6,265 nt of DNA. Source: Candidatus Caccovivens faecavium. GTDB lineage: Bacteria; Bacillota; Clostridia; Christensenellales; UBA1242. Under the pieces are notes generated by a model, which saw only the letters and a program-made list of their open reading frames with translations, was not told where the DNA came from and searched no databases. The translations under genes and the position numbers were made by a program. Shown here in pieces: positions 1 through 6,265 of this stretch. Positions within the stretch are counted from its first letter, which is position 1. The number at the start of each line of letters is the position of its first letter. Where the stretch lies: positions 1 through 6,265 of the forward strand of contig DVLK01000057.1 in the NCBI GenBank assembly GCA_018715545.1, read 5' to 3'.

Positions 1-68
1 ATAAGAAATAAAAAAGAAAAAATAAAAGTTGTGGATGATTTTATATATTTTTTCATCAAGCTCATATT

Positions 69-87
69 GTCATTCTGAGCGGAACGA
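69..87. repeat. GTCATTCTGAGCG-type short intergenic repeat fragment
   Basis: Just beyond the hemZ hairpin the plus strand carries GTCATTCTGAGCGGAACGA. From memory, the core GTCATTCTGAGCG followed by a GAAGCGAAGAAT-like tail recurs in intergenic DNA of many bacteria and gives rise to spurious short proteins containing the string CHSER. Here the core is present but the usual tail is replaced by AT-rich sequence that runs into the hairpin, so this may be a decayed or truncated copy. Only one copy is visible in this window, so its repeated nature is inferred from recall and is not shown by the sequence. Confidence 0.35.
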
Positions 88-88
88 T

Positions 89-118
89 AAAAAAGCGTAA
101 AGTTTTATACACTTTTTT
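89..118 (-). terminator. Probable intrinsic terminator after hemZ
   Basis: Read on the minus strand, 118-108 (AAAAAAGTGTA) pairs with 99-89 (TACGCTTTTTT) around an 8-nt loop. The result is an 11-bp stem with one G-U pair that ends in six U residues. The first arm starts inside the hemZ stop codon (119-117). The A-tract and U-tract flanks are symmetrical, so it could also act on a convergent gene to the left of the window. The G/C part of the stem is short, so the hairpin is weak and the call is moderate. Confidence 0.45.
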
Positions 119-1526
119 ACGAAAAGAACTTTATCTTTTTCTCCACCATCTCGTCTATGCGTGCTATATAGTCCTCTATAAACTTACAATTTGGTTGTCT
201 TTCTAGTCTGTTTTCCAAATTAAAAACTCGCTTACTGATAGCCCCAGCGCCAACACCAATAATTGAAGATACATCTTCCATACTATCAATATTAAATATG
301 CACACATGACCATCTCTGAAATAGCCAACATTTTCAAGCCCACCTATCTGATGCTTCTGTCTGTAAATATAGTATGGCTTATATCCATTCTCTTGTAGCA
401 CACTTTCAGCATAGTCTATCATTTTTGGAACATCGCGCTGTGAAATTTGCGATTTGTCCTCTTTTAAAGGTGCGCCATTTTTTATTGTCAAGGTATGAAC
501 AGTTATATTTTGCGGTGCAAGCTCCAACAATGTATTTATGGAGCGTTTGAAAATTCCAAGCTTTTCCCCAGGAAGCCCAGCTATCATATCCATATTGACA
601 ATAAAATCATACTCCATAGCAAGCATATACGCTTCAAGTATCTGCTTGTTTGTTTGCTTTCTGCCTATTCTTTTTAAAGTTGTTTCACAAAAAGTTTGTG
701 GATTTATGGAAATACGGCTTACATTGTGTCTTTTTAAAATTTCCAATTTTTCTCTTGTTATAGTATCTGCTCTGCCACATTCAACTGTAAATTCAGATAC
801 AGGATAGTTAATTTCCCCGAGCAATCTGTCAAGTTGCTTTGCAGTTAATACCGTTGGTGTTCCACCACCTATGTAAATAGTTCTAACGATATATGACTTT
901 TCAGCAATAAGCTCTTTGACAGCTTTTAGTTCCTTTAAAAGGCAGTCTAAGTATGTATCGACCTTATCAGCCACTTTACATAACTCATTTGAAATGAAGG
1001 AACAATAATTACATCTAGTAGGACATATTGGAATGTTTATGAATAGGTCAACAAGCTTATCGTTTTTTATGATGCATTTTTGATGTTTCATGATTTCATA
1101 AACAAGTTTCGCCTTATCTTCATTCACAAAATATTCTTTCATCAAAACTTCTGGAACTATATGCTCTTTAATCTCTCCGCGCTCTACCATTTCGCGCATA
1201 AATTTACAAGGTCTTACACCAGTAAGCGATCCCCATGGCAAAATTTTTTTAGTGAGAGAGCTTAAAACTTGATAAAGATGATTTTTAAAAAAACTTTTGA
1301 TGACACTTTTTTCTCTTAAAGCACTGAGTCCAACAGGTATGGTAAAAAATTTTACATATTCTTTTACTTCTCCATTATTTTCTACCTCTATCTTGCTTGT
1401 CAGCGTACTGTCCAAAGTGCTATCGCTATGATGCAAAGAAAAAGGTATATCATCCTCTGGATCAAAGAAGTTGACTAAGTCTTGCATATCGTTTTGGAAA
1501 CACTCGCTGTCACAAACAATCTTCAT
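117..1526 (-). CDS. hemZ: HemZ, radical SAM coproporphyrinogen dehydrogenase-like protein
   Basis: A cytoplasmic radical SAM enzyme of the HemN/HemW superfamily, HemZ branch. The family is annotated as oxygen-independent coproporphyrinogen III dehydrogenase, but biochemical proof for HemZ is thin. The 4Fe-4S cluster motif CPTRCNYC gives Cys168, Cys172 and Cys175. It is followed by the SAM-binding GGGTPT (220-225), VECGRADT (248-255), RISINPQTF (271-279) and NMDMIAGLPGE (311-321). HemZ-type signatures are LTGVRP (101-106), YIYRQK (386-391), LENVGY (397-402) and GVGAGAIS (424-431). The poorly conserved first 100 residues resemble the N-terminal extension that separates HemZ from HemN and HemW. 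At 469 aa it is slightly shorter than the B. subtilis protein (about 500). The ATG at 1526 shares its A with the relA TAA stop and has GGAG 6 nt upstream, which points to translational coupling. HemZ commonly follows relA in Clostridia, usually with dtd and a metallo-hydrolase between them; both are absent here. The family call is firm, the substrate uncertain. Confidence 0.93.
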   Translation of the reverse strand: MKIVCDSECFQNDMQDLVNFFDPEDDIPFSLHHSDSTLDSTLTSKIEVENNGEVKEYVKFFTIPVGLSALREKSVIKSFFKNHLYQVLSSLTKKILPWGSLTGVRPCKFMREMVERGEIKEHIVPEVLMKEYFVNEDKAKLVYEIMKHQKCIIKNDKLVDLFINIPICPTRCNYCSFISNELCKVADKVDTYLDCLLKELKAVKELIAEKSYIVRTIYIGGGTPTVLTAKQLDRLLGEINYPVSEFTVECGRADTITREKLEILKRHNVSRISINPQTFCETTLKRIGRKQTNKQILEAYMLAMEYDFIVNMDMIAGLPGEKLGIFKRSINTLLELAPQNITVHTLTIKNGAPLKEDKSQISQRDVPKMIDYAESVLQENGYKPYYIYRQKHQIGGLENVGYFRDGHVCIFNIDSMEDVSSIIGVGAGAISKRVFNLENRLERQPNCKFIEDYIARIDEMVEKKIKFFS

Positions 1527-3604
1527 TATTCACTCCTATATACTTTTTCTACACCCTTAACACTTTCAAAAGTTCTAATTGCGCTATCAATCTCACTTTT
1601 ATCGTTTACTTCTAGTATTATATCAAAAACTAAATCATTTTTCACCTTTTTAGAAGAAAAACCTTTTAAGCTTAGCTTCAAATTTCTTGCTACATTGTTG
1701 ATATAATCGCCAGCCTTATCATCATTTGAAATAACTTTGATGATAGCCAAAAATTTAGAGCCAGAATTTTGCTCCCATTTTGCCGAAATAAGCCTTTCGC
1801 TTTCAAGGTATTTTAAATTTGGACACTCTTTTCTATGTATCGTCACACCTCGCCCTCGCGAAATGTAACCGATAATATCATCGCCCATGACAGGTGAACA
1901 GCAACCAGCAAATCGAATTAAAAGTCCGCTGTCACCATCAATAAGCACACCATCCTTATTTTTCTTAACCTCAATTACCTTTTCGGTAACTTCTTTTGCC
2001 TTTTCTTTGTAATATAAATTGGTCAATCTACCGATGACAGAGGATGCTTGAAGTGTTCCTCCTCCAATCTCAGCATATAACATCTCTGGCGTTTCCATCA
2101 TAAATGAGGAAGCGATTTCGTTTAAATACTTTTCTTTCTCCGCTTTTGTGATATTTAAATTCTTAGCTTTAAGCGCTTGTTCAAAAATATTTTTACCAAT
2201 ACGCGTGTTTTCCTCTTTAAATTCGCTTTTAAAGAAGGAACGAATTTTAGAGCGCGCCGAAGAAGTTTTGACATGCTTTAACCAATCACGCGAAGGTCCT
2301 TTGCTGTTTTGGTTGGTGATAATTTCCACAGTGTCGCCATTGTTTAGCTCTGTGGTAATTGGAAAAAGCTTGCCATTAATTTTTCCGCCAACACATTTGT
2401 TTCCTATCTCGCTATGAATGGCATACGCAAAGTCAATAACAGTAGAATGAACAGGAAGCTCTAAAACTTTACCTTTTGGCGTCTGCACAAAGATACTTTC
2501 ACCATAGAGATCACTTTTTAAAGTTGCCAAAAACTCCTCTGGCGGAAGCTCGTCAGCATGTTCCAAAATTTCCTTGAAGCGGGCAAATTTTGCGTCAAAT
2601 TTATTTGACTTTCTTCTTTCCTTATATATCCAATGCGCTGCAATACCATACTCAGCGTGCCTATGCATCTCAAAAGTTCTAATTTGGATTTCAAGAGGAC
2701 GATTATTGTCAGCGATGATAGTTGTGTGCAAACTCTGATAGCCATTAGGCTTAGGATTTGCTATATAATCCTTAACGCGCTCAGGAATAGGCTTGTATAT
2801 AGCGTGAATTTTACCAAGCACCGAATAGCAATCCTCCACACTTGGCACAAGCACACGCATAGCTAAAAGGTCATAGACTTTTCCGAGCGTTATATTTTTC
2901 TTTTGAAGCTTTTTATAAACGCTATAAAAATGTTTTTGCCTCTTTTGAATTTCACCTTCAATTCCAAGTTCATTTAAAATCTTAATGAGCTTTTTTTCGA
3001 CAATCTGCATCTGTCGCATATTATCGTCTGTTTTCATAAGCGCGTTATTCTTTAATTCGTTATATGCCACTGGCTCTAAAAGTTTAAAAGTATTTTCCTC
3101 AAAAGATGACTTAAATTTGCTTAGTCCTAAACTTTCGGCAAGTGGAGAAAAGATATCTGCTACCATTTTAACAAACTTTCGAGTTTCTTCTTCCATAGGA
3201 AGAGTTATTCGTGATAAATCGTAATCTATGGTTGCAAATTTGATTATAACAACACGCATATCTTGGCATATTGCCACAAACATACGCTTAATATCCTCAG
3301 CCTCACCGCTCTTTGATATAGTGTTTACATTTCTTAACAGTTTAAAAGTTTCATAAAGCTTTTGTTGACTAGGCGAGAGTTCATCAATATAATCTTCCGC
3401 TTCCTTTCCACGGACTTTATAGAATTGAAAAAGCAAATACCCCATCAAAACTTCATTTTGCATGCGATATTCTGCCATAATATCAATGACATGATTAAGG
3501 CGGTCAAGGTTGATATCCTCCACCACCAAACTATTCATCAATTTATTTTCATGTGGCGATAACTTAAAATGACTTTTTATGTTATCAATAACCTTTTCTC
3601 TCAT
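1526..3604 (-). CDS. relA: Long RelA/SpoT homologue; (p)ppGpp synthetase with degenerate hydrolase domain
   Basis: Transfers pyrophosphate from ATP to GDP/GTP to make (p)ppGpp, probably on stalled ribosomes. Residue numbers are for 692 aa from the ATG at 3604. That start has GGAG 6 nt upstream; a TTG at 3628 would add 8 residues but has no Shine-Dalgarno site. The order is: pseudo-HD domain (about 1-180), synthetase (about 200-330), TGS (370-430), helical region, zinc-finger region and ACT (about 617-690). The synthetase keeps RQKHFYSVYKK (222-232), Asp245 in DLLAMR, RVKD (276-279), NGYQSLHT (287-294) and catalytic Glu305 in LEIQIRT. The TGS keeps DFAYAIH (391-397). The zinc-finger region keeps Cys568, Cys569, His590 and Cys594. 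In the HD domain, alignment by eye puts Leu36-Asn37 for HP, Gln60-Phe61 for HD, Val64-Arg65 for ED, and Thr125 and Asp129 for the DxxxN of ADRLHN. Hydrolysis is therefore probably lost. The length is somewhat below the usual 730-740 aa. It lies 80 nt after recJ; the apt gene usually found between them is missing. Confidence 0.95.
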   Translation of the reverse strand: MREKVIDNIKSHFKLSPHENKLMNSLVVEDINLDRLNHVIDIMAEYRMQNEVLMGYLLFQFYKVRGKEAEDYIDELSPSQQKLYETFKLLRNVNTISKSGEAEDIKRMFVAICQDMRVVIIKFATIDYDLSRITLPMEEETRKFVKMVADIFSPLAESLGLSKFKSSFEENTFKLLEPVAYNELKNNALMKTDDNMRQMQIVEKKLIKILNELGIEGEIQKRQKHFYSVYKKLQKKNITLGKVYDLLAMRVLVPSVEDCYSVLGKIHAIYKPIPERVKDYIANPKPNGYQSLHTTIIADNNRPLEIQIRTFEMHRHAEYGIAAHWIYKERRKSNKFDAKFARFKEILEHADELPPEEFLATLKSDLYGESIFVQTPKGKVLELPVHSTVIDFAYAIHSEIGNKCVGGKINGKLFPITTELNNGDTVEIITNQNSKGPSRDWLKHVKTSSARSKIRSFFKSEFKEENTRIGKNIFEQALKAKNLNITKAEKEKYLNEIASSFMMETPEMLYAEIGGGTLQASSVIGRLTNLYYKEKAKEVTEKVIEVKKNKDGVLIDGDSGLLIRFAGCCSPVMGDDIIGYISRGRGVTIHRKECPNLKYLESERLISAKWEQNSGSKFLAIIKVISNDDKAGDYINNVARNLKLSLKGFSSKKVKNDLVFDIILEVNDKSEIDSAIRTFESVKGVEKVYRSE
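1533..1536 (-). promoter_or_regulatory. hemZ ribosome binding site inside the relA 3' end
   Basis: GGAG on the minus strand lies 6 nt before the hemZ ATG and within the last codons of relA (reading frame AGG AGT GAA TAA). With the one-base TAATG stop-start overlap, this fixes the hemZ start and suggests that ribosomes finishing relA reinitiate on hemZ. Confidence 0.8.
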
Positions 3605-3610
3605 CTTTAT

Positions 3611-3614
3611 CTCC
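3611..3614 (-). promoter_or_regulatory. relA ribosome binding site that decides the start
   Basis: Minus-strand GGAG followed by ATAAAG (6 nt) and ATG at 3604. The upstream in-frame TTG (3628) and ATG (3616) have no comparable site. This favours a 692-residue product over 700 or 696 residues. Confidence 0.8.
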
Positions 3615-3661
3615 ATAACTACTTGCAATTTTTTTATCTTGCGTAACCAATTTCCCTTTTC

Positions 3662-3688
3662 ATTACATTAAAACATAAAAAGTGTTAA
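3662..3688 (-). promoter_or_regulatory. Weak candidate internal promoter before relA
   Basis: On the minus strand, TTAACA (3688-3683), partly overlapping the recJ stop codon, is followed after a short 15-nt spacer by TGTAAT (3667-3662). Each hexamer is one base away from the sigma-A consensus. In DNA this AT-rich such matches arise easily, and the spacer is shorter than the preferred 17. The site would give relA a leader of about 50 nt. I see no terminator hairpin in the 80-nt recJ-relA gap (3605-3684), so read-through from the recJ promoter remains the simpler model. Confidence 0.22.
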
Positions 3689-6036
3689 TTTTTATTTCCT
3701 ATGAGCGACAATAGTTGAAGCTTGTTATAAAACTTTGATGCTTGAAGAGGTCTTTTAATATTTTTTACTTCACTATGGCAGAAAAATCCTCCCTCTTCCT
3801 TTTTTATAAGCCCAAGTTCTAAAAAGGTTAAGTAGGCAACATAGAATGTATCAAATGTCACCTTGCCTTTTAGCCTTGCCTCATAAAAATCAACAGGTGA
3901 ATAATATTTTTGCCCTCCTCTTGCTGCAAGCGCTTTAAAAACCTTCCCAAAATTCTCTCGCGATAAGCTAATATTTTTATATCTATTTTTATCCTCTTTT
4001 ATTTCGGTTGGAAGATATATTTCAGCATTTGATACCTTTTTAATTTCGTTTAGATAGGCACTGTCTAAAACTGGCGAAAGAAAAACAATCTTTTCAAAAT
4101 TCTTCGCCCACTCCACCCCACGCGGAGCCAAAAGCAAGCTGTTATAACCAATTAAGCTTTCATCATATATTCCCATGTGGAAGATGTTGTCTTTCGAATA
4201 ATTGCGCGAAAAAGCGACATATTCATAGGCATCAAATGTGACAAATGCCGTGCCGTATACACTTTTCTCTGTTCCAACCACAAAATTTAAAAGCTCATTT
4301 GGCGGATAATACACAAAATCTAAACTCTCCACATTATCGTAATAAAGCTCTTCTAATTGCACTGGATAAGTATATGTGTTGGCATTTTCAATTATGAAAC
4401 TTCCCGCATCAAAATAGGACACATTACCATTCTTTCCTTGCCCTTGAAATTCAAATATAAAGGACTTATATCTGGAAAAGAAAAGCGCATTAAAACTTTT
4501 CATGAAATTGAAATATATAAGCCCTAAATCACCTATCTTTATGTTGCAGTGTTGAGGGCAATACTTCATCGGCACAAGTTCAATTTTCTCAGCGTTTATC
4601 CTAAATTTAGGCTTAGGATTTCCACAACCGTAAGGCTCTAAAAGATTTAATTCTTTTAAAAATCTATCATCTATCTCTTCAAGTTTAATGTCAAGGTCGT
4701 AATATTTTATAGGAATAAACACTTCATCATTTATATTTTCAAACACAAAGGCGTTGACACGCTTAGAAAACTCCTCATAGTTACTTCTTTTGAGCGTCAG
4801 CCCTGCCGCCATAGTATGACCACCAAAAGTTTCTAATATGTCAGACATAGACGAAAGAAGTTTATGGATGTTAATATCATCTATGCTCCTTCCAGAGCCA
4901 TGCAAAACATCACCTACTTGCGAGAATAGAAAGACTGGCCTGTTATACTCTTCTACAAGTCTAGCACATGCTATACCTAAAATGCCTTGATCCCACTTTT
5001 TAGAAGCGAGAGTTATCACACGCGTCTTTGATAAATCCATCTTTTTAATCGCCTTTTCTGCATCTTCCATAATGACGGATGATAGTTCCTGACGCTTTTG
5101 ATTATGCTTATTTATCTTTTGAAGATAGGCTCTAATTTCTACCATATCTTCGCTCATATAGAGTTTTAAACTGTCCTCAGCTTTGCCCATTCTACCCGCA
5201 GAATTTATCTTCGGTGCAATTTTAAAGGCAATATCACTTGCAGACGGATTAGTAAAAGGAACTTTATTCTCTTTAAAAAGCTGTTTTAAGCCAATCGGCA
5301 ACTTGTCAAAGCAAAGAAAACCACGCTTAACAATATTTCGATTTTCTCCCGTCAAAGAAACAATGTCCGCGATAGTCGCAATTGCCGCAATTGGCAAAAA
5401 CTCTTCTGCCTTTTTCTGCCCTAAGAGCGCCTCACTTATCTTATACGCCATTCCCGTTCCGCAAATTTCAGAAAATGGATAATCTTGCCCTTTAATCTTG
5501 GCATTTAGCACAAGCGTTTCTGGCAAGATGTCAGGAATTTCATGATGGTCAGTGATAATGATGTCAACGCCTTTTTGCTTGCAATATTCCACTTCATCAT
5601 GACAAGATATTCCGCAGTCAACCGTTATAATTAAATCTGGACAAAACTTCTTCTCAATCTTATCAATGACATCACATGAAAGACCATATCCATCCTCATA
5701 TCGATTAGGAAGATAGAAAGATGCATCAATACCAAGCTTTTTAAGTGTTTTAAGCATAATTGCCGTAGCGCTTATACCGTCAACATCGTAATCACCAAAT
5801 ATTAGAATTCTGTCACCTAAGTCTTTTGCTAGCTTTATCCTTTCACAAAACTCTTTCATCCCCTTAATTAAAAATGGATTTAAAAGTTCACCTACTGACA
5901 GATATTCTTCAATTTCCTTTTCGCTTGTAATTCCTCGCGACAATATCAAATACATAGTTGACGGTAAAACATTAAACTTCTCCGCATAGCCTTTGACGAG
6001 CGCGGAATTTTGATTAAAAAATTTCTTAAATATCAT
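3685..6036 (-). CDS. recJ: Single-stranded-DNA-specific exonuclease RecJ
   Basis: A 5'-3' exonuclease on single-stranded DNA, acting in recombinational repair, mismatch repair and processing of stalled forks; cytoplasmic and metal-dependent. DHH-family motifs appear in order: DYDVDG (82-87), VDCG (139-142), DHHE (163-166), GTG (193-195), ADIVSL (223-228) and INSAGRMG (277-284). The DHHA1 domain follows with GILGIACARL (351-360), GSGRS (380-384) and FGGHTMAAG (404-412). The OB-fold region carries LEPYGCGNPKP (466-476). At 783 aa the length matches the long Firmicutes form (B. subtilis about 786), including a C-terminal extension from about 560 whose last part (about 695-755, ending in FLELGLIKKEEGG) resembles that form. 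Two motif positions differ from common sequences: Ser227 where Pro is usual, and Asp349 where His or Asn is usual in the WHxG stretch. The metal-binding Asp and His residues are all present. The ATG at 6036 has only a weak AGG 9 nt upstream. It is the first gene of the operon, behind a strong promoter. Confidence 0.97.
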   Translation of the reverse strand: MIFKKFFNQNSALVKGYAEKFNVLPSTMYLILSRGITSEKEIEEYLSVGELLNPFLIKGMKEFCERIKLAKDLGDRILIFGDYDVDGISATAIMLKTLKKLGIDASFYLPNRYEDGYGLSCDVIDKIEKKFCPDLIITVDCGISCHDEVEYCKQKGVDIIITDHHEIPDILPETLVLNAKIKGQDYPFSEICGTGMAYKISEALLGQKKAEEFLPIAAIATIADIVSLTGENRNIVKRGFLCFDKLPIGLKQLFKENKVPFTNPSASDIAFKIAPKINSAGRMGKAEDSLKLYMSEDMVEIRAYLQKINKHNQKRQELSSVIMEDAEKAIKKMDLSKTRVITLASKKWDQGILGIACARLVEEYNRPVFLFSQVGDVLHGSGRSIDDINIHKLLSSMSDILETFGGHTMAAGLTLKRSNYEEFSKRVNAFVFENINDEVFIPIKYYDLDIKLEEIDDRFLKELNLLEPYGCGNPKPKFRINAEKIELVPMKYCPQHCNIKIGDLGLIYFNFMKSFNALFFSRYKSFIFEFQGQGKNGNVSYFDAGSFIIENANTYTYPVQLEELYYDNVESLDFVYYPPNELLNFVVGTEKSVYGTAFVTFDAYEYVAFSRNYSKDNIFHMGIYDESLIGYNSLLLAPRGVEWAKNFEKIVFLSPVLDSAYLNEIKKVSNAEIYLPTEIKEDKNRYKNISLSRENFGKVFKALAARGGQKYYSPVDFYEARLKGKVTFDTFYVAYLTFLELGLIKKEEGGFFCHSEVKNIKRPLQASKFYNKLQLLSLIGNKN

Positions 6037-6062
6037 TTTGCTTTACCTATTTTTTCAATAAT

Positions 6063-6091
6063 ATTATATAAACTTCTTAAAAAATAATCAA
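6063..6091 (-). promoter_or_regulatory. Sigma-A-type promoter of the recJ-relA-hemZ operon
   Basis: On the minus strand, TTGATT (6091-6086), a 17-nt spacer and a perfect TATAAT (6068-6063). Transcription would start near 6056, which gives a recJ leader of about 20 nt. The consensus -10, the ideal spacing and the position just before the first gene support it. Confidence 0.7.
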
Positions 6092-6149
6092 GAGAAATTA
6101 AGGCAAAATAAAAAAATAAATTAAAATCACTTGCAAAAAAGGTTGAAAT

Positions 6150-6214
6150 ATGATAAACTCTTAGCGTTGCGACAAGAAAATGATAAACTATAAACTTAAA
6201 TAATAACTTAAATA
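6150..6214. repeat. Two pairs of short direct repeats upstream of tRNA-Leu
   Basis: ATGATAAACT occurs exactly at 6150-6159 and 6180-6189 (30 bp apart). AACTTAAATA occurs exactly at 6193-6202 and 6205-6214 (12 bp apart). The first pair flanks the proposed -35 box, and its second copy enters the -10 box. They could be regulator sites, or simply low-complexity AT-rich DNA. No known regulator motif is recognised. Confidence 0.4.
6167..6194 (+). promoter_or_regulatory. Likely promoter of tRNA-Leu
   Basis: Plus-strand TTGCGA (6167-6172), a 16-nt spacer and TATAAA (6189-6194). The start would fall near 6201, leaving a precursor leader of about 19 nt before the tRNA at 6220, a normal length for removal by RNase P. 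It is divergent from the recJ promoter and separated from it by about 75 bp, so the two need not interfere. Confidence 0.5.
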
Positions 6215-6219
6215 TTTAT

Positions 6220-6265
6220 GCTGGTGTGGCGGAATGGCAGACGCACGGGACTCAAAATCCCGCGA
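6220..6265 (+). tRNA. tRNA-Leu(CAA), 5' part only; cut by the window edge
   Basis: Reads leucine UUG codons. The 5' acceptor strand GCTGGTG (6220-6226) is followed by the leucine-type D-arm GCGGAATGGCAGACGC. The anticodon stem CGGGA (6246-6250) pairs with TCCCG (6258-6262) around the 7-nt loop CTCAAAA. This places the anticodon CAA at 6253-6255, after the invariant T33. The sequence ends just after the anticodon stem, so the long variable arm expected of a class II tRNA, the T-arm and the 3' acceptor strand are not visible. The anticodon call is secure; integrity of the whole gene cannot be judged. Confidence 0.93.

Noticed and set aside
35..100. Short plus-strand frame of 21 codons reading through CHSERND
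   Set aside because: It has no convincing ribosome binding site, and the CHSER string is what the repeat-like motif gives when translated by chance.
2518..2745. Minus-strand 75-codon frame inside relA
   Set aside because: It lies in another frame across the synthetase and the linker to the TGS, both clearly coded in the relA frame, so it is a shadow and not a frameshift remnant.
3605..3628. TTG start at 3628 that would extend Rel by 8 residues
   Set aside because: No Shine-Dalgarno site precedes the TTG, whereas the ATG at 3604 has GGAG at 6 nt. The extra residues MQVVMEIK match nothing conserved.
3634..3663. Nine-residue minus-strand open frame (MKREIGYAR) in the recJ-relA gap, a possible leader peptide
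   Set aside because: It has no ribosome binding site, no run of regulatory codons and no attenuator hairpin after it.
4971..5050. RecJ Asp349 and Ser227 in place of more usual motif residues, considered as signs of inactivation
   Set aside because: The metal-binding Asp and His residues and the GSGRS and GGH motifs are intact, and these two positions vary in related proteins, so activity is expected.
5183..5482. Plus-strand open frame of 99 codons
   Set aside because: It lies fully antisense to the conserved DHH region of recJ, has no recognisable domain and no ribosome binding site worth noting. It is a shadow of recJ.
6037..6219. Riboswitch, T-box or small RNA in the divergent gap
   Set aside because: The recJ leader would be only about 20 nt, and I found no T-box, stable hairpin or riboswitch core on either strand, only AT-rich DNA with promoters and short repeats.
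1..6265. CRISPR array, insertion sequence, toxin-antitoxin or phage defence genes
   Set aside because: No regularly spaced repeats, transposase or defence-type domains are present. The window is filled by three housekeeping genes and part of a tRNA.

Overview
This window looks like a piece of chromosome from a low-GC, probably anaerobic Firmicute of the Clostridia type. The base composition is AT-rich and the intergenic DNA is extremely so. Shine-Dalgarno sites of the GGAG type stand 6 nt before two of the three start codons. The gene set is a reduced form of the recJ-apt-relA-dtd-...-hemZ-hisS cluster seen in many Clostridia. The sequence alone does not allow a genus-level call.

Layout, right to left because all protein genes are on the minus strand: a truncated tRNA-Leu(CAA) at the right edge is on the plus strand. 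A 183-bp AT-rich divergent intergenic region (6037-6219) carries a near-consensus promoter for the minus-strand operon and a likely promoter for the tRNA. Then come recJ (single-strand 5'-3' exonuclease, 783 aa), an 80-nt gap, relA/rel (long RelA-SpoT homologue, best start at 3604, 692 aa) and hemZ (radical SAM HemN-like protein, 469 aa). hemZ overlaps relA by one base. After hemZ come a hairpin that overlaps its stop codon and a short GTCATTCTGAGCG motif that resembles a dispersed intergenic repeat. There is no gene-free stretch longer than 300 bases.

The genes probably form one transcription unit from the recJ promoter, with possible extra initiation before relA. They serve different processes: DNA repair and recombination (RecJ), the stringent response (Rel) and tetrapyrrole-related radical chemistry (HemZ). 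The association is a conserved neighbourhood, not a pathway.

The most notable observation concerns the Rel protein. Its synthetase, TGS, zinc-finger and ACT regions look intact, but every residue expected in the N-terminal HD hydrolase active site is replaced, although the surrounding fold can still be aligned. The synthetase loop keeps the RxKD signature typical of bifunctional Rel enzymes rather than the ExDD of the hydrolase-dead E. coli-type RelA. This suggests an independently evolved, synthetase-only Rel in a Firmicute, which would require a separate alarmone hydrolase elsewhere in the genome. I see no undescribed multi-gene system here.
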